From Planctomycetota bacterium (GTDB lineage Bacteria; Planctomycetota; Planctomycetia; Pirellulales; PLA5): DNA of 64,000 nucleotides. The stretch is taken from positions 61,713 to 125,712 of the forward strand of contig QEVJ01000003.1 of assembly GCA_003576845.1 (NCBI GenBank), read 5' to 3'. The translations under genes and the position numbers were made by a program. Of the stretch, positions 1-7,892 are shown in pieces (position 1 is the first letter of the stretch; the number at the start of each line of letters is the position of its first letter). A model generated the notes under the pieces. That model did no database searches. It was not told the origin of the DNA and was given only the letters and a program-made list of their open reading frames with translations.

Positions 1-43
1 AGGCGGCGAAGGCGAGGCCGACACGGATCGCTTTGCGTCGCAT
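1..43 (-). CDS. Start of an exported protein, cut by the window edge
   Basis: On the minus strand an ATG at 43 opens a frame running off the window and reading MRRKAIRVGLAFAA. This looks like the basic n-region and start of a hydrophobic signal peptide. Only 14 codons are visible, so no function can be given, and the upstream Shine-Dalgarno match is weak. It could be a chance frame. Confidence 0.35.
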   Translation of the reverse strand, partial: MRRKAIRVGLAFAA

Positions 44-92
44 TCGATTGCCGGTTTGGTGAACTCGAAGCGGCTCGACTAAACGTAAGGTA

Positions 93-465
93 GTTCGTTA
101 AACGCGGAGGACGCAGAGGACGCGGAGGGATCGCAGAGTGGCAGATTCGCTACAACCAAAGAACGATCCGCAGATGGCGCAGATGCTCGCAGATGAAAGG
201 AACGCCGGGAGATTTCGCACATCTGCGGTCATCGGCGGAATCTGCGGATACTTATTGCTTGGAGTTGTCATCGTCGCATTTGGCGGTTCGAGAATTTTCC
301 CAGCGTGGGAAGATTCGGAGCGTTAGGAGTGAGGAGGGCTTCGTCTCGTGTATCCGCTTGCCGCGGGGCGGCCGTGGCAGAACGCGATCATTATTATCCC
401 GATCGTCGATGAGATTCGTCTCTGCGCAACCTCCGCGTCCTCTGCGTCCTCTGCGTTTAAGAAAC
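93..465. repeat. AACGCAGAGG-family palindromic element, copy 1 with nested repeat
   Basis: The left arm (about 95-138) is built of GGACGCAGA / GGACGCGGA units. The right arm (about 420-462) is its reverse complement and ends in CTCTGCGTTTAAGAAAC. Inside, at about 168-255, lies a second imperfect inverted repeat made of CGCAGATGGCGCAGATG-type units. This fills most of the gap 44-513. The short frames inside it (for example 138-326) are repeat-encoded and are not called as genes. Confidence 0.8.
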
Positions 466-513
466 TGTGGCGTGAAATCGTGAGAGATGTCGAACGCAAA
501 GGTGTCTTATGGA

Positions 514-1038
514 CTAGCGCCCGTCGTAGGCGCCGAGGAGTTGACCCCAGTGGCCTTGGACTTTGAGGATGGTTTCGATCAGTTCGCGGACCGCGCCGTG
601 CCCGCCGGCGGCTTTGGTGATCCACAGCGCCGCGTCGCGGACGTCGGGCGTCGCGTCGGCCACCGCCACGCCCAGACCGACGTAACGGATCGCCGGCAGG
701 TCGGGCAGGTCGTCGCCGATGTACGCAATCTCGTGCGGCGGGATATCGAGATCGGTTACGAGTTCCTTCATGGCCGCGAGCTTGTCCTCCGCGCCTTGGC
801 GAACGATCGATACGCCCAGCTCTGCGGCGCGGCGGGCGACCGTCGACGAGTTGCGGCCCGTCACGATGCCGAAGCGATGGCCCGCCTGCTGCCAAAGCTT
901 GATCCCGAGGCCGTCGCGGATGTGGTACTGCTTGTGTTCGCCGCCCTGATCGTCGAATTCAAGGCGGCCGTCCGTCAGCACGCCGTCGACGTCGGAGATG
1001 AGGAGCGTGATCGCTTTGGCGCGGGCTTCTACGGTCAT
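514..1038 (-). CDS. kdsC: 3-deoxy-D-manno-octulosonate 8-phosphate phosphatase
   Basis: This 174-residue HAD-superfamily phosphatase hydrolyses KDO 8-phosphate to KDO in lipopolysaccharide core synthesis in the cytoplasm. Motif I is DVDGVLTDG (residues 16-24, nucleophile Asp16), followed by a VTGRNS motif II region and GDDLPDL for the metal-binding motif. The length is typical of tetrameric C0-type KdsC enzymes, which lack a cap domain. Its ATG overlaps the TGA of kdsD (ATGA at 1035-1038), so the two are translationally coupled. The pairing of isomerase and phosphatase supports both calls. Confidence 0.93.
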   Translation of the reverse strand: MTVEARAKAITLLISDVDGVLTDGRLEFDDQGGEHKQYHIRDGLGIKLWQQAGHRFGIVTGRNSSTVARRAAELGVSIVRQGAEDKLAAMKELVTDLDIPPHEIAYIGDDLPDLPAIRYVGLGVAVADATPDVRDAALWITKAAGGHGAVRELIETILKVQGHWGQLLGAYDGR

Positions 1039-2222
1039 ATACGGTTCTCCCCGGGCTTGCGGTTCGCAAAGGGAAGCGTGGTGGGCGCGAAATCGTCGCC
1101 GGCGGACGCGCCGGATTGGTCGCCGCGGTCGTTTGCGGCGACCTTACGTGCCGGCGGTCCTATTTCTTTGATCGGCGGTCTCGCATTCGCCGCATCGTCC
1201 CCGGCGAGCGCTTGTTCGTCCGGCAGGAGCGTCATCAGATCGGTTACATCGAGCATACCGAGCGGAACGCCTGTAGGGTCGACGACCGGCAGTTCGCTGA
1301 TCTTCTTGTCCGACATGATCTGAACCGCATCGGCGAGCAAGCTGCCCGAGGCGATCGTCTTGGGATTGCGGGTCATCGGCTTGCCGATCGGGCCGTCGAT
1401 TTCGCCGTCGCGGCGGTTTTCGAGCAATCGGGCGAGATCGCTGTCGGTGAAAATGCCGGTTAGCCGCCCGGCGTCGTCGACGAGCATGATCGCGCCGCTC
1501 CGCCGGCCCGGTCGGCGGCGTTCGACGAACACGTTGCGAACCGTTTCGTGCTCGTGCGCCACGCGGCATTCGGCCAAGGGACGCATCGCTTCGTCGACGC
1601 GGGCCAGGCGGCGGCCCAAATTGCCGCCAGGATGATAGCGGGCAAAATCTTCGCGACGAAAGCCGCGGACCGCGCTCGCCACAAGCGCGAGCGCGTCGCC
1701 CAGGGCGAGCATCGCGGTCGTGCTCGTGCTCGGCGCCACGCCCAACGGACAGGCTTCTTGAATGTCGCCGAGCGCGAGCACGACCTGCGCACGTTGGGCG
1801 AGCGTGCTCGTCGCGCGGCCCGTGATGGCGACGATCGGCACGTTGGCGGCCGCCAGCGAGGCGAGGATCTGCAGCACTTCACCCGTCTCGCCGCTTTGAG
1901 ACAACACGAGAGCCACGTCGCCGGGATGCACGCGGCCCAAGTCGCCGTGGACCGCTTCGGCCGGGTGCAGGAAGAAGCTTCGCGTGCCGGTCGAGGCGAA
2001 CGTGGCCGCGATTTTTTGGCCGACGTGGCCCGCTTTGCCCATGCCGGAAACCAGCACGTTGCCGCGGCACGCGAGGAGCAGGTCGAGCGCGTCGCAGAAC
2101 ACTTCGTCGAGCGACCGCGACAGCCGGACGACCGCCTCGCCTTCCTGCCGCAAGATGTCGCGGGCCAGGCGCAATTGCTCGAAGCGGCTCTCCGGCCGCG
2201 CGGCGGGAACGGGGCTGGTCAT
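1035..2222 (-). CDS. kdsD: D-arabinose 5-phosphate isomerase with SIS and two CBS domains
   Basis: This 395-residue enzyme converts ribulose 5-phosphate to arabinose 5-phosphate, the first step toward KDO. An N-terminal SIS domain (about 40-190) contains VSGMGKAGHVGQK and the sugar-binding stretch SQSGETGEV. Two CBS domains follow (about 215-340; TDSDLARLL and MLDVTDLMTLLP). The ATG at 2222 starts MTSPVPAARPES; the open frame continues far upstream, but those residues are low-complexity antisense coding. A C-terminal tail of about 60 residues beyond the CBS pair is unusual and reaches the overlapping kdsC start. Confidence 0.92.
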   Translation of the reverse strand: MTSPVPAARPESRFEQLRLARDILRQEGEAVVRLSRSLDEVFCDALDLLLACRGNVLVSGMGKAGHVGQKIAATFASTGTRSFFLHPAEAVHGDLGRVHPGDVALVLSQSGETGEVLQILASLAAANVPIVAITGRATSTLAQRAQVVLALGDIQEACPLGVAPSTSTTAMLALGDALALVASAVRGFRREDFARYHPGGNLGRRLARVDEAMRPLAECRVAHEHETVRNVFVERRRPGRRSGAIMLVDDAGRLTGIFTDSDLARLLENRRDGEIDGPIGKPMTRNPKTIASGSLLADAVQIMSDKKISELPVVDPTGVPLGMLDVTDLMTLLPDEQALAGDDAANARPPIKEIGPPARKVAANDRGDQSGASAGDDFAPTTLPFANRKPGENRI

Positions 2223-2603
2223 CGGGCGTCTTCCTTGACGGCGGTTGGCGACTGCGGCGACCGCGCAGCGGCACGGCCGGCGCAGACCCCAAGCGAGGGC
2301 GGATTCTACGGGTTTACGGCGATTCCGGCAACGCGAGCAAGGCTGCAGGCCGAAGGCTGTAGGCCGAAGGCTATAGGAAAGAGTAGGTACGCTGGCGACG
2401 CTGGCACGACGGACGCCCCGGCGAAAGCCCGATTCCCCCGAGCCGACGGAAGGGCAGTTTACTTTTCCCCGCCCGCAACTCATGCTGGAGGGATGGATCG
2501 CTCGTCGGGTGGCGGGCTTCGGCCGATGGATCGCGGTACGACCACACGTTCCTGGCTTGCGGCGAGGTCGGTTCGCCGCCACGACCACCCACGGAGTTTT
2601 CCA
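2223..2603. other. Intergenic gap with a short direct repeat
   Basis: No gene is supported here. The gap separates kdsD (minus strand) from the first PEP-CTERM gene (plus strand), so both promoters should lie in it. The only clear structure is a tandem 'text-like' repeat at about 2338-2381 made of units resembling GGCCGAAGGCTGTA. Confidence 0.6.
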
Positions 2604-3701
2604 ATGAGCTTGAGTTGCTTCCGAAGGTTGGCGCTTCTCCGCATTACGCTCTTTGCCGCCGTTGTGGGCTTGCAACTCGCCGGCGGCGCCTGGGCCGATT
2701 GGTCCGACAACTTCACCGGCAACGTCGCCCACAATCCGCCCGACGGCGCCTGGGGATACTTCGGCCTGTCGCTGCCCGCCGGGCAGGAAATCTCCGGTTG
2801 GACGCCCGTCTATGCCAGCGATCGCGTCAACGTCCGCCCGCCCGCGCAAGGCGGCGCCGCCCTGTACCTCGCCGCCGGATACGTCGGCAGCACGGGCACG
2901 CAACATCAATACGGCGACGTTCGCGTGGCCGGGCTCGTCGGCGTCAACGACAACGGCGGCGCAGGCAACAACAACCTCGTCGGCCTGATCGCGCGGGCCG
3001 CCGATTTCGATTCTTACGTCCTCGCCATCGACCACCGCACGCAAACCGCAAACCTCATCAAGTCGCTCGACGCCACGCCCACCACGCCCTTCACGATGCT
3101 GTCGCAGCCGATCTTCGGTTATCTGCCCGGCATGGACTTTTACTTGCAGCTCGACGTCCAAAACGTCGCCGGCGGCGCGCGGCTCGTGGGCAAGGTCTAC
3201 GACGACACGCGCTCGGTCCTGCTCAACACGCTCATCGCCGTCGACGACGATGGCAACGCCGTGCCGGGACCGGTGCATTCGCCGTATTACTCCGGTTGGG
3301 TCGCACAGTACAACGCCGCCGCCGCGACGCCGACGTTCGTCGACGCTTTCTTCGACGACGTGTCGTCGAAGACGCTGCGCGCGGGCGACGCGAACCTCAG
3401 CGGCACGGTCAATCGCGCCGACGTGGCCCTCCTCGCCGCCAACTTCGGCAAGTCGACGAACGCCACGTGGGACGACGGCGACATGGACGGCAACGGCCAC
3501 GTCGATCTGGCCGACGCGATGGCGATTCAACGCCGCTTGTCGAGCGGGGCCGTCATCGTCCCGCCGCCCATCGACATCGTCGCCGATGCGGCCGCCGTGC
3601 CGGAGCCTTCCGGCGCGACCATCGTATTGCAGTTGGGCGTTGCCGTTGGAGCCGCGCTGGCGGCGCCGCGACGTTCCAGTCCCTTTTCGCCAAGGAGTTG
3701 A
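2604..3701 (+). CDS. PEP-CTERM protein with dockerin-like domain, first tandem paralogue
   Basis: This is a 365-residue exported protein. It has a signal peptide (residues 1-31, ending GGAWA), a beta-rich ectodomain of about 230 residues with no identified family, and a dockerin-type calcium-binding segment (about 268-315) with two loops, GDANLSGTVNRADV and GDMDGNGHVDLAD. A C-terminal sorting signal follows (VPEPSG, hydrophobic helix, Arg), though the final basic cluster is weak. PEP-CTERM signals are processed by an exosortase. The start is set by GGAG at about 2593-2596. It is followed after 3 bp by a paralogue. Substrate or ligand is unknown. Confidence 0.85.
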   Translation: MSLSCFRRLALLRITLFAAVVGLQLAGGAWADWSDNFTGNVAHNPPDGAWGYFGLSLPAGQEISGWTPVYASDRVNVRPPAQGGAALYLAAGYVGSTGTQHQYGDVRVAGLVGVNDNGGAGNNNLVGLIARAADFDSYVLAIDHRTQTANLIKSLDATPTTPFTMLSQPIFGYLPGMDFYLQLDVQNVAGGARLVGKVYDDTRSVLLNTLIAVDDDGNAVPGPVHSPYYSGWVAQYNAAAATPTFVDAFFDDVSSKTLRAGDANLSGTVNRADVALLAANFGKSTNATWDDGDMDGNGHVDLADAMAIQRRLSSGAVIVPPPIDIVADAAAVPEPSGATIVLQLGVAVGAALAAPRRSSPFSPRS

Positions 3702-3704
3702 GCA

Positions 3705-4799
3705 ATGAATCTTAGACGATTGAGCGATTCCACGTCGGGCACGTGGCGATTGCGATTGGCGGTTGCCCTCTGGACGCTGTGCCTCATCTCCTCGTCGGGC
3801 CGGGCAGATTGGTTCGACGACTTCGACGGCAATCAACTCCACGATCCGCCGCTCGGGTCCTGGGACTCTACGGGCTACGACCTCGACTTCCAAGAGATCT
3901 CCGGTTGGCAGCCGAGTTTGGAAAACGAACGGGCGATCATTCCGAGCCCCTATTCGAGACCGCAGGCAACGCCAATCTTGCTGGGCGCGAGCTGGGTCGA
4001 AAGCTCGACCGACGACGCCCATCGCTATCGCAACTCGCGTATCGCCGGCACCGCCGCCGCGTTCGACAACGGCGGCCTCGGCAACAACAACCTCATCGGC
4101 CTGCTCGCGCGGCTCAACGACTTCGACACCTACGTCGTCGCGGTCAACCACGACAATGGCACGCTCAACCTGATCAAGTCGCGCACCGTCGACGGCGGCA
4201 ATCCGTTCTACATGGAGGTCGCGGCCATCCCCGGTTACTCGCTCCACAACCCCTACTACCTGACACTCGACGTCCTCGACGTCCCCGGCGGAACGAAGCT
4301 GACCGGCCGCCTGTACGAGGACCGCTCGAGATCCAATCTGCTCAACACGATCTTTGCCTTCGACGACGACGGCGAAGGCGTGCCCGGTCCAACCTTGCGC
4401 CCCGACCATTCGGGCTACTTCGCTCAAGTCAACGCCGCCGCCGCCCAACCGCTGCCCGTCGACGCCTATTTCGACGACGTGTGGGCCGTGGAATTGCGGC
4501 CGGGCGACGTCACGCTCGACGCCATAATCGACCGCAAAGACGCAGCCCAATTCGCGAGGAACTTCGGCAAAATCACCGACGCCACCTGGGACGACGGCGA
4601 CATGGACGGCGACGGACAAGTGGATCTGCGCGATTTGGTCCTGATTCAACAGCACCTTCACGCGAGCGGGGCATCGCCCGCCGCGGCCGGTTCGGCCGCC
4701 GTGCCCGAGCCGTCGTCGCTTGCGCTTGCAGCAGGGGGCTTGTGCGCCGCCGGACTTGCCGCGCGGAAAAGAAAGTCGTCTTGTCGAGCACGGCAATAG
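3705..4799 (+). CDS. PEP-CTERM protein with dockerin-like domain, second tandem paralogue
   Basis: This 364-residue paralogue of the preceding gene shares the DNGG.GNNNLIGL motif, the DGDMDGDGQVDLRD dockerin loop and the same domain order. The sorting signal is complete: VPEPSSLALAAGGLCAAGLAARKRK. AAGGAG about 8 bp before ATG 3705 sets the start. The 3-bp gap to the previous stop suggests one transcript. It ends 55 bp before the small gene that the transposon has split. Function is unknown; surface or extracellular-matrix attachment is inferred from the family. Confidence 0.85.
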   Translation: MNLRRLSDSTSGTWRLRLAVALWTLCLISSSGRADWFDDFDGNQLHDPPLGSWDSTGYDLDFQEISGWQPSLENERAIIPSPYSRPQATPILLGASWVESSTDDAHRYRNSRIAGTAAAFDNGGLGNNNLIGLLARLNDFDTYVVAVNHDNGTLNLIKSRTVDGGNPFYMEVAAIPGYSLHNPYYLTLDVLDVPGGTKLTGRLYEDRSRSNLLNTIFAFDDDGEGVPGPTLRPDHSGYFAQVNAAAAQPLPVDAYFDDVWAVELRPGDVTLDAIIDRKDAAQFARNFGKITDATWDDGDMDGDGQVDLRDLVLIQQHLHASGASPAAAGSAAVPEPSSLALAAGGLCAAGLAARKRKSSCRARQ

Positions 4800-4853
4800 G
4801 AGAGACATTGTTCTGTGGAGGTTCTCCACGATTTGTCGCGAAAGGAGTCCGAC

Positions 4854-4897
4854 ATGCCGATTCTTCGATTCGTGCGACACAGCCTTGGTCAATTCCT
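4854..4897 (+). pseudogene. 5' part of a small membrane-protein gene split by the transposon
   Basis: ATG at 4854 has a good Shine-Dalgarno (AAAGGAG at 4841-4847) and encodes MPILRFVRHSLGQF before the frame enters the transposon at 4898. The rest of the gene resumes at 9159-9272 on the far side. Joining the two sides through one copy of the duplicated CAATTCCT restores one uninterrupted 49-residue frame. The intact protein would have a basic N-terminus and a long hydrophobic segment. Confidence 0.8.
4890..4897. repeat. Target-site duplication, left copy
   Basis: CAATTCCT directly abuts the left inverted end at 4898 and is repeated exactly at 9159-9166 after the right end. Eight or nine base pairs is the usual duplication size for IS1-family insertion. 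Confidence 0.9.
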
Positions 4898-4917
4898 GGT
4901 AGTGGGTTCGTCTAATC
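4898..4917 (+). repeat. Left terminal inverted repeat of the transposon
   Basis: GGTAGTGGGTTCGTCTAATC, identical to the reverse complement of 9139-9158. The transposase stop codon (4916-4918) lies in its inner end. A few further inner bases match imperfectly. Confidence 0.93.
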
Positions 4918-5776
4918 AGGAAATTTTCTTGGGCCGGGTGTTGTAGATCAAAAGCGGCATCAAATCGACCATTTCTTCGATGCTCCACTTGTGATCCGTG
5001 ATCCCGGCTTTCAGGGCCGGCGGCATCCGCAGCGTTTGGTGGACCCGCACGAAATTGTGGTAGAAAAACGTGATTGCGATGGAGTAGGCCAGCATTTCGG
5101 CCTTTTTGGAAAAGGCGTTCGTCAGCCGGGTATAGCGGCGATTTTGCATCCGGATATTCAGGTTTTGCCGCTCGGCGTAGCTCGTGGAAACATCGTCCAT
5201 GTCTGGCTCGCCTTGAACCCACGTCTTTTTCGCCCCAAGGCACTTGGCGGGGCTATAAGCTCGCTCGGGCGACTCGTCTTGCCCGTATTGCTTGACGAGC
5301 ATCGCGTAGTCGATGTTGCTGGCGAAGTACGTTTCGACGGCTTCCAGGTAGAGCCGGTTGCCGTCCGTCGTCAGTTGCACGCGGTTCGCCAGCCGCTCCG
5401 ATACGTCGCGAATGAAGGCGTGAGCGTTGGCCGCGTCGCGAGCGCCAAGCTGCCAAGAGACGATTAGCTTCGTGTCAGCACAGAGGGCCGTCCACGTCCA
5501 CATCGAACCAACGCCGGGTTGACCGCGCATTTCGTCGGGGACGTTCTTATCTTTCGCGTAGCAAAAATTCCAAACTTCGTCGCATTGAATCCGCTTGCAG
5601 GGCAGGTTGCGGAGGGCATGGTTCTGGAATTCCAAGCACGCTTCGCCGAGCGTTTTGGTCAACCGCTGAATCGCGTTTTTGGAAACGCCCGTGATCCGCA
5701 CCGTCGCTCGGATCGAGCAACCATCGACCAAGCATCGGACGACCGCGCACCGCTGTTGTTTGGATAGCTGCTTCAT
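4916..5776 (-). CDS. IS1-family DDE transposase, single frame
   Basis: This 286-residue protein has an N-terminal helix-turn-helix (about 1-40; CSIRATVRITGVSKNAIQRL) and a DDE catalytic domain. The likely acidic residues are Asp66 (QCDEVWNF), Asp138 (TTDGNRLY) and Glu202 (YAERQNLNIR), with the NRRYTRLTNAFSKK region typical of IS1-type enzymes. It appears to be one uninterrupted frame, unlike classical IS1 with its frameshifted InsA/InsB, matching IS1 subgroups with one gene. The frame is open upstream to 5968, but ATG 5776 fits the family N-terminus and lies 7 bp after a CATAAT -10 box, so the mRNA may be leaderless. It looks intact. Confidence 0.9.
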   Translation of the reverse strand: MKQLSKQQRCAVVRCLVDGCSIRATVRITGVSKNAIQRLTKTLGEACLEFQNHALRNLPCKRIQCDEVWNFCYAKDKNVPDEMRGQPGVGSMWTWTALCADTKLIVSWQLGARDAANAHAFIRDVSERLANRVQLTTDGNRLYLEAVETYFASNIDYAMLVKQYGQDESPERAYSPAKCLGAKKTWVQGEPDMDDVSTSYAERQNLNIRMQNRRYTRLTNAFSKKAEMLAYSIAITFFYHNFVRVHQTLRMPPALKAGITDHKWSIEEMVDLMPLLIYNTRPKKIS

Positions 5777-5783
5777 AAATCCG

Positions 5784-5812
5784 ATTATGCTTGAGCGGTC
5801 ACGGATTGTCAA
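5784..5812 (-). promoter_or_regulatory. Transposase promoter, possibly leaderless
   Basis: On the minus strand TTGACA (5812-5807) and CATAAT (5789-5784) are separated by 17 bp, a near-consensus sigma-70 promoter. The expected transcription start falls at about 5777-5776, on the transposase ATG itself. No Shine-Dalgarno is visible. Confidence 0.7.
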
Positions 5813-5821
5813 TAGCCATTT

Positions 5822-5842
5822 CACCTTTTCACTGAAAAGGTG
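5822..5842. promoter_or_regulatory. Palindromic operator candidate between divergent promoters
   Basis: Two perfect 9-bp arms, CACCTTTTC (5822-5830) and GAAAAGGTG (5834-5842), are separated by ACT. They lie between the two outward-facing TTGACA boxes (5807-5812 minus, 5845-5850 plus). This is a natural binding site for the XRE protein encoded next door, which would let it repress both itself and the transposase. That role is inferred. Confidence 0.65.
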
Positions 5843-5844
5843 TA

Positions 5845-5873
5845 TTGACAGCGTAGTGAAGCAACTGTAACGT
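5845..5873 (+). promoter_or_regulatory. Promoter of the XRE/ImmA operon
   Basis: TTGACA (5845-5850) and a weak -10 TAACGT (5868-5873) are separated by 17 bp. This gives a leader of about 45 nt before ATG 5925. The -35 directly abuts the palindrome at 5822-5842. Confidence 0.5.
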
Positions 5874-5924
5874 GGCAAGTGTCCGCAAGTCAAACGGCAC
5901 GGATGCCCCAGGAGGATCGAAGCA

Positions 5925-7037
5925 ATGGCTGAATCACCAGGAACATTTATCCGCGAAGAACTCGACAAGCGCGGATGGACCCAAACGGACCTTGCCCGGA
6001 TCGTTGATCGCCCGATTCAAGTAATCAGCGAAATAGTCCAAGGAAAGAAGTCAATCACGCCCGACACGGCAAATGCCATCGGTGCGGCATTCGGAACTGG
6101 CGCCGGGATTTGGCTTCAGCGCGAAGCAGAATACCGCTTGGCGTTTTCAGACGTAGACACTGCGGCGGTTTCTCGCCGCGCTCGCCTGTACGACCTCGCG
6201 CCGATCAAGGAAATGGAGAAGCGGCAATGGATTCAGCAGACCGGCGACATCGAAGCCTTGGAAGGCGAGTTGATGAGGTTCTTTGGTGTCGAATCGCTCG
6301 AAACCGAACCGCAGATCGTGGCGTCGATGCGCCGTCCTGGCGATGAGACTGAGCCGCTAACCGCTAGTCAGAGGGCGTGGTGTTTTCGCGTGCGGCAACT
6401 CGGCGCAGCATTGATGGCCGCTGAATACAAAGAAGATCGAATGCCGCAGTGCGAAGCTGAGTTACGGAAGGTCGCGGCATATCCGCAGGAAGCCCATAAG
6501 GTTGCTTCTGTGCTGGCCTCGTTTGGAATCCGGTTGGTGATCGTTGAGCCTTTGACGGGATGCAAGGTCGACGGTGTTGCAATTTGGCGCGATGCTGGTT
6601 CTCCGATCATTGGTTTGGCAGCGCGATTTGATCGGATCGACAATTTTTGGTTCACTCTTGGCCATGAATTGTCCCACGTTCGCCACCGTGATACGCCGCA
6701 CGTCGATTCGGACGTTGCAGGGCAATTGATGCTCCCGGTGGAAATGAAGTCTCCGGTTGAGCGGCGAGCCGATGACGAAGCGGCGCAAATGTTCGTGCCA
6801 AAACAGGAGTTGGATTCGTTCATCCTTCGCGTCGGCCCGCTGTATTCCAAGGACAAAATCATAAGATTCGCGCATCGGATCAAGATGCATCCTGGCGTCG
6901 TAGTGGGGCAATTGCAAAGTCGCGGCGAAATGGGGTATGCCGCTAACCGAGAAATGCTCGCCAAAATCCGGCATATCGTCTTGCCGGCAACCGTTACCGA
7001 TGGATGGGGATATACGATTGACCCAAGGAGACTCTAA
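5925..7037 (+). CDS. HigA-like XRE regulator fused to an ImmA/IrrE-type zinc protease
   Basis: The protein has 370 residues. Residues 1-65 form an XRE helix-turn-helix of the HigA type (IREELDKRGWTQTDLARIVDRP...ISEIVQGKKSIT). The C-terminal half is an ImmA/IrrE (COG2856-like) metallopeptidase domain with zinc motif HELSH (247-251) and a downstream VERRADDEAAQMFVP segment (about 278-292) corresponding to the family's third-ligand helix. Known relatives repress mobile elements and cleave or inactivate a repressor on a signal, or act as antitoxins. AGGAGG at 5910-5915 gives a strong ribosome site. Its stop overlaps the next start (TAATG). It probably binds the palindrome at 5822-5842. Confidence 0.85.
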   Translation: MAESPGTFIREELDKRGWTQTDLARIVDRPIQVISEIVQGKKSITPDTANAIGAAFGTGAGIWLQREAEYRLAFSDVDTAAVSRRARLYDLAPIKEMEKRQWIQQTGDIEALEGELMRFFGVESLETEPQIVASMRRPGDETEPLTASQRAWCFRVRQLGAALMAAEYKEDRMPQCEAELRKVAAYPQEAHKVASVLASFGIRLVIVEPLTGCKVDGVAIWRDAGSPIIGLAARFDRIDNFWFTLGHELSHVRHRDTPHVDSDVAGQLMLPVEMKSPVERRADDEAAQMFVPKQELDSFILRVGPLYSKDKIIRFAHRIKMHPGVVVGQLQSRGEMGYAANREMLAKIRHIVLPATVTDGWGYTIDPRRL

Positions 7038-7564
7038 TGGCCACTGGACGGAAGCGCGGGACATCAAGCGCGCGCATTAAGCAAATCCTTAGCTTGATTG
7101 ACGAGTACGAGTCGGAAACCGGAGACCACAGCGGCGACTTGATGCTGGTTGCAAAGTGGCTTTGGCACGAAGGAAAGTTTCGGCTGCCAAAATACGATCC
7201 GATCAAACGGATCGCGAGCTATCTCGCGTCCGCGAGCCGGCAAGACTACTTTGCCAATGAGAATGGCGAGCCGGTGCGGCGACGACACGCTTACCCGGTC
7301 GAAAGTGCCGAGGGCAAACAAACGACTTTCGCATGGTTCAAGATCGAGGATGCGACGCCGGAAAAAATGCGGTTGTCAGCATCAGCGCGGCGTAACGGTA
7401 CGTTGGGCGATATCTTGCAGCTTGTGCGCGATGTTGATTATTTCAATCGCCACCATAATCCCGGTGATCCAATAGAAGTTCCGACGGACTTCACGGCAGA
7501 CGTGGCCGAAGCTCGCTTTCCGACTACTTATCCGGATGCACCGCCAGAGCCACGCCCGGAATAA
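7037..7564 (+). CDS. Unknown passenger protein coupled to the XRE/ImmA gene
   Basis: This is a 175-residue soluble protein with no family I recognise. It starts within the stop of the XRE/ImmA gene (TAATG at 7035-7039), which indicates translational coupling. The N-terminal half is basic and helical (SARIKQILSLIDEYESETG). The middle contains PKYDPIKRIASYLASASRQDYF and GEPVRRRHAYPV, and the C-terminus is Pro-rich. The position fits a toxin or effector controlled by the upstream protein, but nothing in the sequence proves that. No signal peptide or membrane segment is seen. Confidence 0.75.
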   Translation: MATGRKRGTSSARIKQILSLIDEYESETGDHSGDLMLVAKWLWHEGKFRLPKYDPIKRIASYLASASRQDYFANENGEPVRRRHAYPVESAEGKQTTFAWFKIEDATPEKMRLSASARRNGTLGDILQLVRDVDYFNRHHNPGDPIEVPTDFTADVAEARFPTTYPDAPPEPRPE

Positions 7565-7806
7565 CCCCATCGCTTGCGAGCGGCTTTTTTGGCGATGGCC
7601 GTGCGCTTAGCTGCGCTCAGCTTCTTTGCGCGTGCTTTGCCGCCCTTCAGCCCGCCAAGCCGTCCAAGAGCAACGGCGGCAGGGTTTTTTGCCTTTTCCT
7701 TCTCGTCCGGCTGTGGCATCGCCGGCTCGGCGTCCGGCGCGATCGCGTCGAGCACCGCGCGGGCGAGTTGCTGGGTGTCTTTCTGCTTGCTTGAGCGGTT
7801 TTGCAT
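7528..7806 (-). CDS. Small Lys/Ala-rich basic protein
   Basis: This 92-residue protein has an acidic middle and a very basic C-terminal half containing AVALGRLGGLKGGKARAKKL followed by AAKRTAIAKKAARKRW. This is a recurrent small bacterial protein type with a nucleic-acid-binding look, and its function is unknown to me. It is convergent with the 175-residue gene, overlapping it by 37 bp. A TATAGT box lies 11 bp before the ATG (minus strand), so any leader is very short. Confidence 0.7.
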   Translation of the reverse strand: MQNRSSKQKDTQQLARAVLDAIAPDAEPAMPQPDEKEKAKNPAAVALGRLGGLKGGKARAKKLSAAKRTAIAKKAARKRWGYSGRGSGGASG

Positions 7807-7892
7807 ATTCTAATGGTACTATACGGCCGACAGAAACGCCAGTACGATGCCTGTACCCCACGATTTGACGGGGCCGATTTGAGAGGGCGGGT

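Noticed and set aside
138..326. 62-residue frame with a hydrophobic stretch
   Set aside because: Its first half is encoded by the CGCAGATGGCGCAGATG repeat and it lies wholly within a palindromic repeat element; no ribosome site.
1548..2603. Plus-strand open frame antisense to kdsD, continuous with the PEP-CTERM gene
   Set aside because: High GC keeps the antisense frame open; the real gene starts at 2604 after a ribosome site and with a signal peptide.
2223..5243. Minus-strand extension of kdsD to 1402 residues
   Set aside because: The extra residues are antisense to two PEP-CTERM genes and part of the transposase region; KdsD homology begins at 2222.
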